Part shown: positions 17,196-25,127 of the stretch, piece by piece
Layout of the letters: every line of letters starts with the position of its first letter
Numbering within the stretch: position 1 is the first letter of the stretch
Source of the DNA: JAFKFJ01 sp963786445
Lineage (GTDB): Bacteria > Pseudomonadota > Alphaproteobacteria > Acetobacterales > Acetobacteraceae
Direction: 5' to 3'
DNA: 64,000 nt
Assembly (NCBI GenBank): GCA_963786445.1
Contig: CAWAZU010000025.1
Span: forward strand, 62,001 to 126,000
Made by a program: the position numbers and the translations under genes
Notes under the pieces: model-generated
The model's database searches: none
What the model was told of the DNA's origin: nothing
Seen by the model: the letters and a program-made list of their open reading frames with translations, nothing else

Positions 17196-18260
17196 TTACG
17201 CATCGCGGCGACCGATGATGTTCTCTGCTTGCGACAGCCCATCAGGGGCCAGATCGCGCAGAATGTCGAGAAAATCCTTTTCCGCCAACGTCCGTGCCCG
17301 ATCGATCAGCAGCGGCAGCGGGCTCGACGGCTCGTAGCGCTGATAGTAGCGGCACACAAGGTCGAGCAGGCGCAGTGCATCGGCGCGCGTCGTCACCTCG
17401 GTCAGCGCGGCCGCGTTCACGCCCCCGCCGCGCCGTGCCGGCGCCGAGTCGGCCGCCGCCTCCGGCAGGTCGGCCGCCGCGGCTTCCCCGGCCGCCTCAT
17501 CCTGCGCCGGCGCCGCGGCAGAGACATCGGCATAGCGGTCGATGGTGCGGACGATGTCGTGCAGCAGCTTGCCGAGGTCGGCAAAGTCCGGGCCGCTGCC
17601 GGCCCCGCTGCGGCCGTCGAACACCGCCGGGATTGCCGTCACGGCGGCTGCGGCCTGCGTCGCCGCCTCGCGCAGCACCATCAGCCGCGCCGGCTCGGTC
17701 TCCCGGAACGCCGCGCGGATGCTGGATTCGTTCGGCTTCTCGGTGCCCGCGTCGGGCTCCATCGCGCCGGTGGCGACCGCCACGTCGCGCCAGGAGAACT
17801 GCGCCACCCGCGGCGAGCCGGCCAGCGGCAGGGTGCGCAGCCGCTTCAGCACCCGCACCGGATGGCCGATCCCCAGCAGCGCGTTGGCACGCAGCGTCGG
17901 ATCGTTGTCCTCCTCCGGGTCGAGCTGCGGATGGACGCTGTCCCAGCGCGCCTCCAGCAGCTCGCGCGTCAGCGTCAGCACCTCGGCAAAGGCGGCAAGC
18001 CCCGCCAGTTGCAGCTGCGCCACCGCCAGATGCGCCAGCACGCGCAGGTCGCGCGTCCGCTCCAGCAGCGCCGCGGCCTGAGCGGCCACGTCCTTCCAGT
18101 CCGGTTCTTCGGCCGGGATGACGGTGCTGCCGTATTGCTGTTCCGGCTTGCCCTGCGCGGCGCGTTCCAGCGCCCCGAAATCGGCGTCGAACTCCAGGTT
18201 CGGCCCGGTCGGCGCGTCGTCGGACACGGGGGCCAGCAAGGCGGTGGCGTCGAACGGCAT
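17196..18260 (-). CDS. tssA: TssA (ImpA N-terminal domain), T6SS assembly/cap protein
   Basis: 354 residues from ATG 18258-18260, the start matching the ImpA N-domain (LLAPVSDDAPTGPNLEFDAD, then QQYGSTVIPAEEPDWKDVAA). Residues about 1-130 are the ImpA_N domain, followed by an Ala-rich middle and a short C-terminal helical domain (VCRYYQRYEPSSPLPLLIDR, then LPDGLSQAENI-type ending). TssA proteins prime sheath and tube polymerisation and may cap the distal end. It is the first gene of the minus-strand T6SS operon, 73 bp before tssB; the promoter should lie within 18261-18517, where I see no convincing -35/-10 pair. Confidence 0.92.
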   Translation of the reverse strand: MPFDATALLAPVSDDAPTGPNLEFDADFGALERAAQGKPEQQYGSTVIPAEEPDWKDVAAQAAALLERTRDLRVLAHLAVAQLQLAGLAAFAEVLTLTRELLEARWDSVHPQLDPEEDNDPTLRANALLGIGHPVRVLKRLRTLPLAGSPRVAQFSWRDVAVATGAMEPDAGTEKPNESSIRAAFRETEPARLMVLREAATQAAAAVTAIPAVFDGRSGAGSGPDFADLGKLLHDIVRTIDRYADVSAAAPAQDEAAGEAAAADLPEAAADSAPARRGGGVNAAALTEVTTRADALRLLDLVCRYYQRYEPSSPLPLLIDRARTLAEKDFLDILRDLAPDGLSQAENIIGRRDA

Positions 18261-18517
18261 GTCAGCAGCGCCGCAGCCACGCGCCGGCGGCGCGCGTCCG
18301 CGGTCCACGTCTCATCGCATCAACACTGCAGCCGGCTTGCGCCACCACCGATCCCCATTCGCAGCTTCCCGCTTGATGGTTATCTTCGCGTACGGAGATC
18401 GAAAAGTCCAGGAATAGGAAGCATCTGCGCCACCGGAAACGGCCGGCGAAAATCCGCTCGCCGCGCCGCGGCCCGCCCCCGCGCGGCGGCGATGCGCCGC
18501 CCGCCGCCGCCGGACGC

Positions 18518-19528
18518 CTATTCCGCGCGGATCACCACCTTTCCGACATGCGCGGCGCCCTGCAGGTGCCGGTAGGCCTCCCGCGCCTGGCCGAACGGGA
18601 ACACCTTGTCGATCACCGGCCGCAGCCGGTGCTGCGCGATGGCGCGGTTCATCGCCGCGAACATCTCGCGCGAGCCGACGAAGATGCCGCGGAGCGTGAC
18701 GTTGCGCCGCATGATCGGGGCCGGATCGATCTGGCCGCCGGTCAGCACGCCGATCAGCGCCACCTGGCCGCCGACCCGCGCGGCGGCGATCGAGCGCGGC
18801 AGGGTGCCGGCGCCGCCCACTTCCACGACATGGTCCACGCCGCGCCCGTCGGTCAGCGCGCGCACCGCGTCCTGCCACTCGGGCTGCTCGCGGTAGTCGA
18901 TGCCGTCCGACGCGCCGAGCGCGCGGGCGCGCGCCAGCTTCTCCGGGCTGGAGGAGGTGGCGATCACCCGCGCCCCGGCGAGACGCGCGAACTGCAGCGC
19001 GAAGATCGACACGCCGCCGGTGCCGAGCACCAGCACGGTCTCGCCGGGCTGAACCGCCCGGCCGCCGAACAGCGCGTTCCAGGCGGTGACGGCGGCACAG
19101 GGCAGCGTCGCCGCCTCCTCGAAGGAAAGGTGCGAGGGGATGGCGACCAGATCCTCCTGGTCCACCAGCACATGCTCGGCCAGCACGCCGTCGATGCCGC
19201 CGCCGAGGGCGCGCCGGCGCGCGTCCTCGATCACCTCGCCGCCGAGCCAGCCCTGCATGAAGGTCGGGCAGACCCGGTCGCCGGGTTTGGCGCGGCGCAC
19301 GCCGGGGCCGACCGCGACCACCTCGCCGGCGCCGTCGGACAGCGGGACCAGGTTCGGCGCCGTGCCGGCGGCGCCGTAGCGGCCGGTGGCGACCATCAGG
19401 TCGCGGTAGTTCAGCGACCAGGCGCGCATGCGCAGCAGCACCTGGCCGCGCTCCGGCTGCGGCGTCGCCGCCTCGGCCAGCGTCAGGTCGTCGATGCTTT
19501 CGGCCTTCGGCAGGCGATAGAGGTGCAT
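18518..19528 (-). CDS. Zinc-independent medium-chain dehydrogenase (quinone oxidoreductase-like)
   Basis: 336 residues; ATG 19526-19528 preceded by GGGAGAT. MDR superfamily: an N-terminal GroES-like fold (LLRMRAWSLNYRDLMVATGR, then LVPLSDGAGEVVAVGPGV) and a Rossmann domain (VLVLGTGGVSIFALQFA, then ATSSSPEKLARARALGA, then DHVVEVGGAGTL). The catalytic and structural zinc cysteines of true alcohol dehydrogenases are absent, so an NADPH-dependent quinone or enone reductase is more likely. Substrate unknown. Monocistronic, divergent from the glycosyltransferase at 19789. Confidence 0.88.
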   Translation of the reverse strand: MHLYRLPKAESIDDLTLAEAATPQPERGQVLLRMRAWSLNYRDLMVATGRYGAAGTAPNLVPLSDGAGEVVAVGPGVRRAKPGDRVCPTFMQGWLGGEVIEDARRRALGGGIDGVLAEHVLVDQEDLVAIPSHLSFEEAATLPCAAVTAWNALFGGRAVQPGETVLVLGTGGVSIFALQFARLAGARVIATSSSPEKLARARALGASDGIDYREQPEWQDAVRALTDGRGVDHVVEVGGAGTLPRSIAAARVGGQVALIGVLTGGQIDPAPIMRRNVTLRGIFVGSREMFAAMNRAIAQHRLRPVIDKVFPFGQAREAYRHLQGAAHVGKVVIRAE

Positions 19529-19788
19529 GCTGATCTCCCGTCGTTGCCGTGGCCCGGATGCTTGAGTGGCGCGACGCCGCCGATGGTCCGCCCGGCTCGC
19601 GGCACACATGGCGTGCCGCGGCGGACAATGCCATCGTGGCGTGCGCGAACGCGGCGCAGGGTCGGTGTGCGGGTGCGGCGGCCTCAGGCGCGCGCACGGC
19701 TCCGCGATGGGCCTGGACGCGGCGCGACGCGGCGGATGAAGCTGCCGGCCTCGGCAGGACAATGGAGTGGTGCCGTGGGAGGGGTGCC

Positions 19789-20919
19789 GTGGATGCGGTG
19801 ACGCCCAGGATGCACGACCGGCCCGGCGTCGCGGCGGCGCCGGAGCTGTGCGTCGTCATCCCCGTGCTGAACGAGTGCGCCAATATCGGCCCCCTGGTCG
19901 AGCGGCTGCGCAGCGTGCTGGCCGGCGTGGCATGGGAGGCGATCTTCGTCGATGACGACTCCGCCGACGGCACCCGCGCCGCGGTCGCCGCCATCGGGCG
20001 CGAGGATGCGCGGGTGCGGCTGCTGCACCGCATCGGCCGTCGCGGCCTGTCTTCCGCCTTCATCGAGGGCGCGCAGGCCAGCCTCGCGCCCTATGTCGCG
20101 GCGATGGACGGCGACCTGCAGCACGACGAGGCGCTGCTGCCGCGCATGCTGGCGGCGCTGCGCGACGACGGCTACGAGGTAGCAATCGGCAGCCGCTACG
20201 TCGCCGGCGGCCGGGTCGGCACCTGGGACCGCACGCGCGCCGGCATGTCGGGGTTCGCCACCAAGCTGAGCCGGCTGGTGCTGCATGCCCCGGTCAGCGA
20301 CCCGATGAGCGGCTTCTTCATGTTGCGCCGCACCACCCTCGATGCGGCGGTGCGCAGCCTGTCGGCGATGGGGTTCAAGATCCTGCTCGACCTGCTCGCC
20401 TCGCTGCCGGCGCCGCCGCGGCTGATCGAGCTGCCCTACGAGTTCCGCAACCGCGCCGCCGGCGAGAGCAAGCTCGATGCCGGCGTGCTGCGCGACTACG
20501 CGCTGCTGCTGGGCGACAAGCTGGTCGGCCATGTCGTGCCGCTGCGCTTCGTGTTGTTCGCCACCGTGGGCGCGCTCGGCATCGCCGCGCACCTGATCAT
20601 GCTGCGGCTCGGGCTGACGCTGGCGGGGCTCGGTTTCCAGTCCGCCCAGGCGCTGGCGACGGCGGTTGCGATCGTCGGCAATTTCACGCTCAACAACCTG
20701 TTCACCTTCCGCGACCGCCGGCTGCGCGGCCGGCGCTTCGTGATCGGGCTGGTGACGTTCTCGCTGATCTGCAGCGTCGGCGCCGCCGGCAATGTCGGCG
20801 TGGCGGAGTTCCTGTTCGGGCACAACCACTCCTCCTGGTGGCTGGCCGGGGCGGCCGGGGCGCTGATGAGTCTCGTCTGGAACTACGCCGTCAGCTCGGT
20901 CATCACCTGGCGGCGATAG
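19789..20919 (+). CDS. Polyprenyl-phosphate hexose synthase: GT2 domain fused to GtrA-like membrane domain
   Basis: 376 residues from GTG 19789, chosen for the GGGAGGGG ribosome-binding site 4 nt upstream; ATG 19762 and ATG 19810 are alternatives. GT2 (DPM1-like) part, about 1-240: LCVVIPVLNECANIGPLVE, IFVDDDSADGTRAAV, YVAAMDGDLQHDEALLPRM (DxD-type metal site), then SDPMSGFFMLRR. C-terminal part, about 250-376: four hydrophobic helices of the GtrA type, with AVAIVGNFTLNNLFTFRDRR between two of them. Such fusions load a sugar on a polyprenyl-phosphate carrier and may also flip it. They serve surface-glycan or lipid A modification. Confidence 0.88.
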   Translation: MDAVTPRMHDRPGVAAAPELCVVIPVLNECANIGPLVERLRSVLAGVAWEAIFVDDDSADGTRAAVAAIGREDARVRLLHRIGRRGLSSAFIEGAQASLAPYVAAMDGDLQHDEALLPRMLAALRDDGYEVAIGSRYVAGGRVGTWDRTRAGMSGFATKLSRLVLHAPVSDPMSGFFMLRRTTLDAAVRSLSAMGFKILLDLLASLPAPPRLIELPYEFRNRAAGESKLDAGVLRDYALLLGDKLVGHVVPLRFVLFATVGALGIAAHLIMLRLGLTLAGLGFQSAQALATAVAIVGNFTLNNLFTFRDRRLRGRRFVIGLVTFSLICSVGAAGNVGVAEFLFGHNHSSWWLAGAAGALMSLVWNYAVSSVITWRR

Positions 20920-21004
20920 CGGGCGCGAGGGCCGCCGGCACGCCAACGCCGTGCCGTGGGGTCGTGTCGCAGTCTGAAAATCGACGCCACCGCTTTCTCC
21001 CCCT

Positions 21005-21797
21005 CTCCCTAGCGGGCTTGGGCTGCGAAGCAGACCAAGGTTGGGGGGAGGGGTGCCGCGGCCCGCGCGGTCGCCGATTGGCGGCCGATTTGCGCACCGG
21101 CCGGCTTGCCCAGCCCGCCACCGGCCATGTTAGTATCCCTGTCGTGCAACCCCCCGTTTCCCCCGCCCTGGCCGACCGCTTCGCCTGTCTGATCGAGGGG
21201 CTGCGCCGCGCCATCGCCGCCCGCGGCGCCGGAACTGGGCCTCGCCGTGCCGCTGATGCTGCTGCTCTGGTCGCGGCTGCGCCGCACCGCCGTGCGGTTC
21301 GCCCGCCTCGCGGAAAAGGTCCGTGCCGGCACACTGCCACCGCCGCGCCGCCGCCCGCGCTCCCCCCGCCCGGTCCAGCCCCCGCCGCTGCGGCTGCCGC
21401 GCGGGGCCGCCTGGCTGCTGCGCCGGCTGCCGCAGGCCGCCGTCCGCCGCCTCGCAGTTGCAGCACCTGCTCGCCGATCCCGCCATGGCGGACCTGCTCG
21501 CCGCCGCGCCGCAGGCCGGGCGGCTGCTCCGCCCGCTGTGCCAAATGCTGGGCGTCTGCCCGCCGCCGCCCGGCTCCGCAGCAGGTCCGGGCCCCCGCCG
21601 TCTCGCCGGTCCGGCCGGCGGCCCCGTCCCGCCCCGCCTTCCGTCCCCGACCGCCGCCGGTCGCGCGGCCCCGCCTCCGCCCGCTGCCTGGCCTCTCGCC
21701 GCCCATCCCCCGCGCCCCGGCCGTCTCTCGTGCCCCGCCTGTTCCGGCGTGACCGCGCGGTGCCCCTGCGCGACGTGACTGTTCCACATTAGAAACA
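21005..21797 (+). repeat. Dispersed element, copy 2 (gene 21144-21752 inside)
   Basis: The left part (about 21005-21103) matches the region upstream of copy 3: a GGGCTTGGGCTGCGAAGCAG segment, a G-rich run and a GATTGGCGGCCGATT segment. Box GCTTGCCCAGCCCG at 21104-21117, 26 nt with TTAGTAT 7 nt before the start codon, start 21144, gene, stop 21750-21752, 27 nt, then TGTTCC-N6-GAAACA at 21780-21797. Similarity to copy 3 extends over about 0.7-0.8 kb in inverted orientation. Confidence 0.8.
21144..21752 (+). CDS. Dispersed paralogue family, copy 2 (three frameshifts)
   Basis: GTG start aligned with copies 1 and 3. Reading frame moves forward by one base three times (near 21232, near 21440, and between 21590 and 21740), each equal to one inserted base; the stop is back in the starting frame. 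With these removed the protein keeps all family blocks: ALADRFACLIEGLRRAIAAR, PLMLLLWSRLRRTAVRFARL, RLPRGAAWLLRRLPQ, ASQLQHLLADPAMADLLAAA and GRLLRPLCQMLGV, ending PPVPA. Either sequence errors or an early pseudogene; the protein-level conservation favours errors. It lies between the GT2-GtrA gene and znuA with no operon link to either. Confidence 0.55.
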   Translation: MQPPVSPALADRFACLIEGLRRAIAARGAGTGPRRAADAAALVAAAPHRRAVRPPRGKGPCRHTATAAPPPALPPPGPAPAAAAAARGRLAAAPAAAGRRPPPRSCSTCSPIPPWRTCSPPRRRPGGCSARCAKCWASARRRPAPQQVRAPAVSPVRPAAPSRPAFRPRPPPVARPRLRPLPGLSPPIPRAPAVSRAPPVPA

Positions 21798-21866
21798 TAC
21801 GCGGCCGCGCCACGGCGTGCGAGTGGAAACTGCGACACGGCCTGCCGTGGCAGCCGCTTGACGGCA

Positions 21867-21884
21867 GATATGTTACGTTATATC
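21867..21884 (+). promoter_or_regulatory. Zur-like operator upstream of znuA
   Basis: GATATGTTACGTTATATC: an imperfect palindrome with perfect outer arms GATAT/ATATC, in an AT-rich patch that stands out against the GC-rich background, 44 bp before the znuA start. Form and position fit the Zur boxes known upstream of alphaproteobacterial znuA; a Zur gene lies 2.6 kb away. Confidence 0.7.
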
Positions 21885-21928
21885 GTCTCCAAACTTTCCC
21901 GCCCGCTCGGCACATTCCGGAGATCAGA

Positions 21929-22807
21929 ATGAAAACGCTGTCCGCCTTGGCCGCAGGCGCCGCCCTGCTGGCGATCCCGCTGCTCGATCCGGGGCCGGCA
22001 CGCGCCGCGTCCCCCATCGCCGTCGTTGCCGCCGAAAATTTCTACGGCGATGTCGCCCGGCAAATCGGCGGCCCCGACGTGACGGTGACCAGCATTCTCA
22101 GCAATCCCGACGAAGACCCGCATCTGTTCGAGGCGAGTCCCTCCGTCGCGCGGGCGATCGCCGGGGCGCGCATCGTCATCTCCAGCGGCATCGACTACGA
22201 CCCGTGGATGGAAAAGCTGCTCGGCGCCACCAGGGCCGGCGACCGCCGGACCATCGTGGTGGCCGCCCTCACCGGCCACAGGATCGGCGACAACCCGCAT
22301 GTCTGGTACGACATCGCGACCATGCTCGCCTTCGCGCGCACGCTGGCCGACGACCTCGCCGCCGCCGACCCGGCGCACCGGGCCACCTACCGGCAGCGTC
22401 TGGCGCGGTTCGAACAATCCGTGCAGCCCGTCGCGGAAAAGATCGCCGCCCTGCGCGCGCGGCTGGCCGGCACCCCGGTGACGGCGACCGAGCCGGTGTT
22501 CGGCTACATGTTCGCCGCCCTGGGCATGAAGGTGCGCAACATGGCCTTCCAGATGGCGGTGATGAACAACACCGAGCCGAGCGCCTCCGACGTGGCCGCC
22601 TTCGAGAACGACTTGAAAACGCACCAGGTCGGGCTGCTGCTCTACAACAGCCAGGCCACCGACCCGATCGCCGAGCGCATGGAAAAGCTGGCCCACGCCG
22701 CGCACGTGCCGGTGGTCGGCGCCACCGAGACCGAGCCGCCCGGAACCACCTATCAGGCCTGGATGCTGCGCGAACTGGACGCCGTCGATCGCGCGCTGCC
22801 AAAGTAA
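21929..22807 (+). CDS. znuA: ZnuA, zinc ABC transporter periplasmic binding protein
   Basis: 292 residues; ATG preceded by CGGAGAT. Signal peptide about residues 1-27 ending PARAAS. Cluster A-I solute-binding fold: VVAAENFYGDVARQIGG, SNPDEDPHLFEASPSVA (metal-ligand His), GDNPHVWYDIATM (second ligand His), TATEPVFGYMFAALGMKV, and the C-terminal GATETEPPGTTYQ. There is no long His-rich loop, so high-affinity uptake without an extra chaperone loop is likely. First gene of znuACB, under a Zur-like box. Manganese specificity cannot be fully excluded, but the neighbouring Zur supports zinc. Confidence 0.93.
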   Translation: MKTLSALAAGAALLAIPLLDPGPARAASPIAVVAAENFYGDVARQIGGPDVTVTSILSNPDEDPHLFEASPSVARAIAGARIVISSGIDYDPWMEKLLGATRAGDRRTIVVAALTGHRIGDNPHVWYDIATMLAFARTLADDLAAADPAHRATYRQRLARFEQSVQPVAEKIAALRARLAGTPVTATEPVFGYMFAALGMKVRNMAFQMAVMNNTEPSASDVAAFENDLKTHQVGLLLYNSQATDPIAERMEKLAHAAHVPVVGATETEPPGTTYQAWMLRELDAVDRALPK

Positions 22808-22811
22808 CGGC

Positions 22812-23630
22812 GTGAACGCGATCGCGCTGCGCGACGTCCGCCTTGCCCTCGGCGGGCGCGTCATCCTGGACGGCGTCAGCCTGGAGATCGGAACCGCCGA
22901 GTTCGTCGGCGTGCTGGGACCGAACGGCGCCGGCAAGACCACGCTGATGCGCGCCATCCTCGGGCTGCTGCCGCCGCGAAGCGGCACCGTCCACGTCCTC
23001 GGCCGTCCGGCGACGCGCGGCAATCCCGCGATCGGCTACATGCCGCAGCTGCGCGGGCCGATGGCGAGCCTGCGCCTGCGCGGCCGGGATTTTGTCGCCG
23101 CCGTGGTCAACGGCCACCGCCTCGGCCTGCCCATCCAGGGCAGGGCGGGGCGCGCGGAGGTCGATCGGGCGCTCGACCTGGTCGGCGCGCGCGCACTCGC
23201 CCGCCGCCCGCTGGCGGAAACCTCGGGCGGCGAGCGGCAGCGTCTGCTGCTGGCACAGGCGCTGATCGGCCGCCCGCGTCTGCTGCTGCTCGACGAGCCG
23301 CTGATCAGCCTCGATCCGCACCACCAGCGCGGCGTGGTCGAACTGGTCCGGTCGCTGCAATCCGAGCTCGGCATCACGGTGCTGTTCAGTGCTCACGAGC
23401 TGAACCCGCTGCTCGGCGTGCTCGACCGGGTGCTGTATCTGGGCCGCGGCCAGGCGGCGCTCGGCACCGTCGATGAGGTCATCACCGGCCCGGTGCTGTC
23501 GCGCCTGTACGGCTCGCCGATCGACGTCGTGCGGCTGGCGGGCCGCATCTTCGTCATGTCCGGCGGCCACGAGGTGGAACGCGACGAGCACCGGCACGAG
23601 CCGCACGGGGCGCATCATGGCCATGCTTGA
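22812..23630 (+). CDS. znuC: ZnuC, zinc ABC transporter ATPase with His-rich tail
   Basis: 272 residues from GTG 22812, 4 nt after znuA. Walker A GPNGAGKTT (residues about 37-45), Q-loop YMPQLRGP, signature ETSGGERQRLLLAQAL, Walker B RLLLLDEPLISLD, and switch histidine in LFSAHELN. The last 20 residues are His-rich (eight histidines), a possible zinc-sensing or zinc-buffering tail. Overlaps znuB by 14 bp. Confidence 0.93.
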   Translation: MNAIALRDVRLALGGRVILDGVSLEIGTAEFVGVLGPNGAGKTTLMRAILGLLPPRSGTVHVLGRPATRGNPAIGYMPQLRGPMASLRLRGRDFVAAVVNGHRLGLPIQGRAGRAEVDRALDLVGARALARRPLAETSGGERQRLLLAQALIGRPRLLLLDEPLISLDPHHQRGVVELVRSLQSELGITVLFSAHELNPLLGVLDRVLYLGRGQAALGTVDEVITGPVLSRLYGSPIDVVRLAGRIFVMSGGHEVERDEHRHEPHGAHHGHA

Positions 23631-24432
23631 CTACGACTTCATGCGCACCGCCTTCGCCGCCGCCGGCGTGGTGGCGCTGGTGGCCGGCACGGTCGGCTAT
23701 TTCCTCGTGCTGCGCGGCCAGACTTTTGCCGGCCATGCGCTCGCCCATGTCGGCTTCACCGGCGCCACCGGCGCGGTGCTGGTCGGCGTGGCGCCGCTGT
23801 GGGGGCTGGTGCTGGCGACGCTGGCCGCCGGCATCGGCATGGGCGCGATGGGCGAGCGGCTCGCGCAGCGGGACGTGGCGATCGGCCTCGTGCTGGCGCT
23901 GGCGCTCGGGCTCGGGCTGCTGTTCCTGCATTTCTATACCGCTTTCGCGACCCAGGCGACGGCGCTGCTGTTCGGCAACGTGCTGGCGGTGGACGAAACC
24001 ACGCTGCGGATGCTGCTGGCGCTCGGGGCGATCAGCCTCGCGGCGCTGGCGGTGATCTCGCGCCCGCTGCTGTTCGCCAGCCTGCAGCCGGAGCTGGCCG
24101 AGGCGAAGGGCGTCTCGCTGCGCCGCTACGGCGTGCTGTTCCTCGCACTGGTGGCGCTGGCGACCGCGGAGTGCGCGCAGATCGTCGGCGTGCTGCTGGT
24201 ATTCGCGCTGATGGTCGGCCCGGCCGCGGCGGCGCAGCGCCTGACGTTCGGGGTCGGCGCGGGCGTGCTGCTGTCGGCGGCGCTGGCGCTGGCCGAGGCG
24301 TGGCTCGGCCTCGCGCTCGCCTATTACACCGACTGGCCGACGAGTTTCTGGATCACCGCGCTGAGCGGGGCAGTGTATCTGTTCGCCGTTTTGCCGCGTC
24401 CGATCCGAGCCATCGCCGGCGCCGAGGAGTAG
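23617..24432 (+). CDS. znuB: ZnuB, zinc ABC transporter permease
   Basis: 271 residues from ATG 23617, inside the znuC 3' end. ABC-3 family permease with about eight hydrophobic helices: MRTAFAAAGVVALVAGTVGY, GQTFAGHALAHVGFTGATGA (the conserved G-H-A-L-x-H-x-G-F segment), LLFGNVLAVDETTL, ATAECAQIVGVLLVFALMVG. Forms the membrane channel for ZnuA-delivered zinc. Its 3' end converges on zur with 44 bp between them. Confidence 0.92.
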   Translation: MAMLDYDFMRTAFAAAGVVALVAGTVGYFLVLRGQTFAGHALAHVGFTGATGAVLVGVAPLWGLVLATLAAGIGMGAMGERLAQRDVAIGLVLALALGLGLLFLHFYTAFATQATALLFGNVLAVDETTLRMLLALGAISLAALAVISRPLLFASLQPELAEAKGVSLRRYGVLFLALVALATAECAQIVGVLLVFALMVGPAAAAQRLTFGVGAGVLLSAALALAEAWLGLALAYYTDWPTSFWITALSGAVYLFAVLPRPIRAIAGAEE

Positions 24433-24476
24433 CCCCGCCGGCGCGGCGGCATTGTTCGGCGTCGCGCGCGCGGCGA

Positions 24477-24938
24477 TCAGGCCGGATCGGCGCAGGCGGC
24501 GCAGGTGCCGTCGATCTCGACCACCGCATGTCCGGGACGGAAGCCCTCCCGCGCGGCGGCGCGTGCCAGCGCCCGTGTGATGGCGTCATCCTCGATCTCG
24601 GCCACCGTGCCGCAGCGGCGGCAGATCAGGAACTGCGCGGCGTGATCGTGCGGGTCTGCCTCCGCGCAGGGAATGAACGCATTCAGCCGTTCGACCCTGT
24701 GGATCAGCCGCTGGCTCAGCAGGAAATCGAGCGCGCGATAGATCGTCGTCGGCGCCGCCCGCTTGCGTGTCTGCTGCAGCCGGTCGAGCAGCTGATAGGC
24801 CGTCAACGGCCCCTCCGCCGCCAGGATCAGCCCGAGCACCAGCCGGCGAAGTTCCGTCAGCTGGCCGCCCTGCCGCACGCAGGCCAGCGCGGCCGCGTCG
24901 AGCTGTGCCTCGATGTTCGGATGGTCGTGCGCGTGCAT
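24477..24938 (-). CDS. zur: Zur, Fur-family zinc uptake regulator
   Basis: 153 residues. Winged-helix DNA-binding part (LTELRRLVLGLILAAEGPLT, then YQLLDRLQQTRKRAAPTTIY, then RALDFLLSQRLIHRVE) followed by the metal-binding/dimer domain with HDHAAQFLICRRCG and a second Cys pair CAAC at the C-terminus (structural zinc). A His-rich N-terminus (MHAHDHP) is typical of Zur rather than Fur. Convergent with znuACB, which it most likely represses via the box at 21867-21884. Confidence 0.92.
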   Translation of the reverse strand: MHAHDHPNIEAQLDAAALACVRQGGQLTELRRLVLGLILAAEGPLTAYQLLDRLQQTRKRAAPTTIYRALDFLLSQRLIHRVERLNAFIPCAEADPHDHAAQFLICRRCGTVAEIEDDAITRALARAAAREGFRPGHAVVEIDGTCAACADPA

Positions 24939-25127
24939 CGGTCAACCTCGGGCTGGCGTGCCGGACGCTACAGTATAGCGGCGTAGGCGGGGCGGCTCCA
25001 TCACCGCTTTGGCGGCGTGACCGGCGCCGCCGCGCCACATGTCATTCTGTACGATGGCCGCAACTTCCAATTGCTCTGCCGGCCCGGAATGATCCATGTC
25101 TGCCGGAGCGAACGCCTGGAGCACCCG

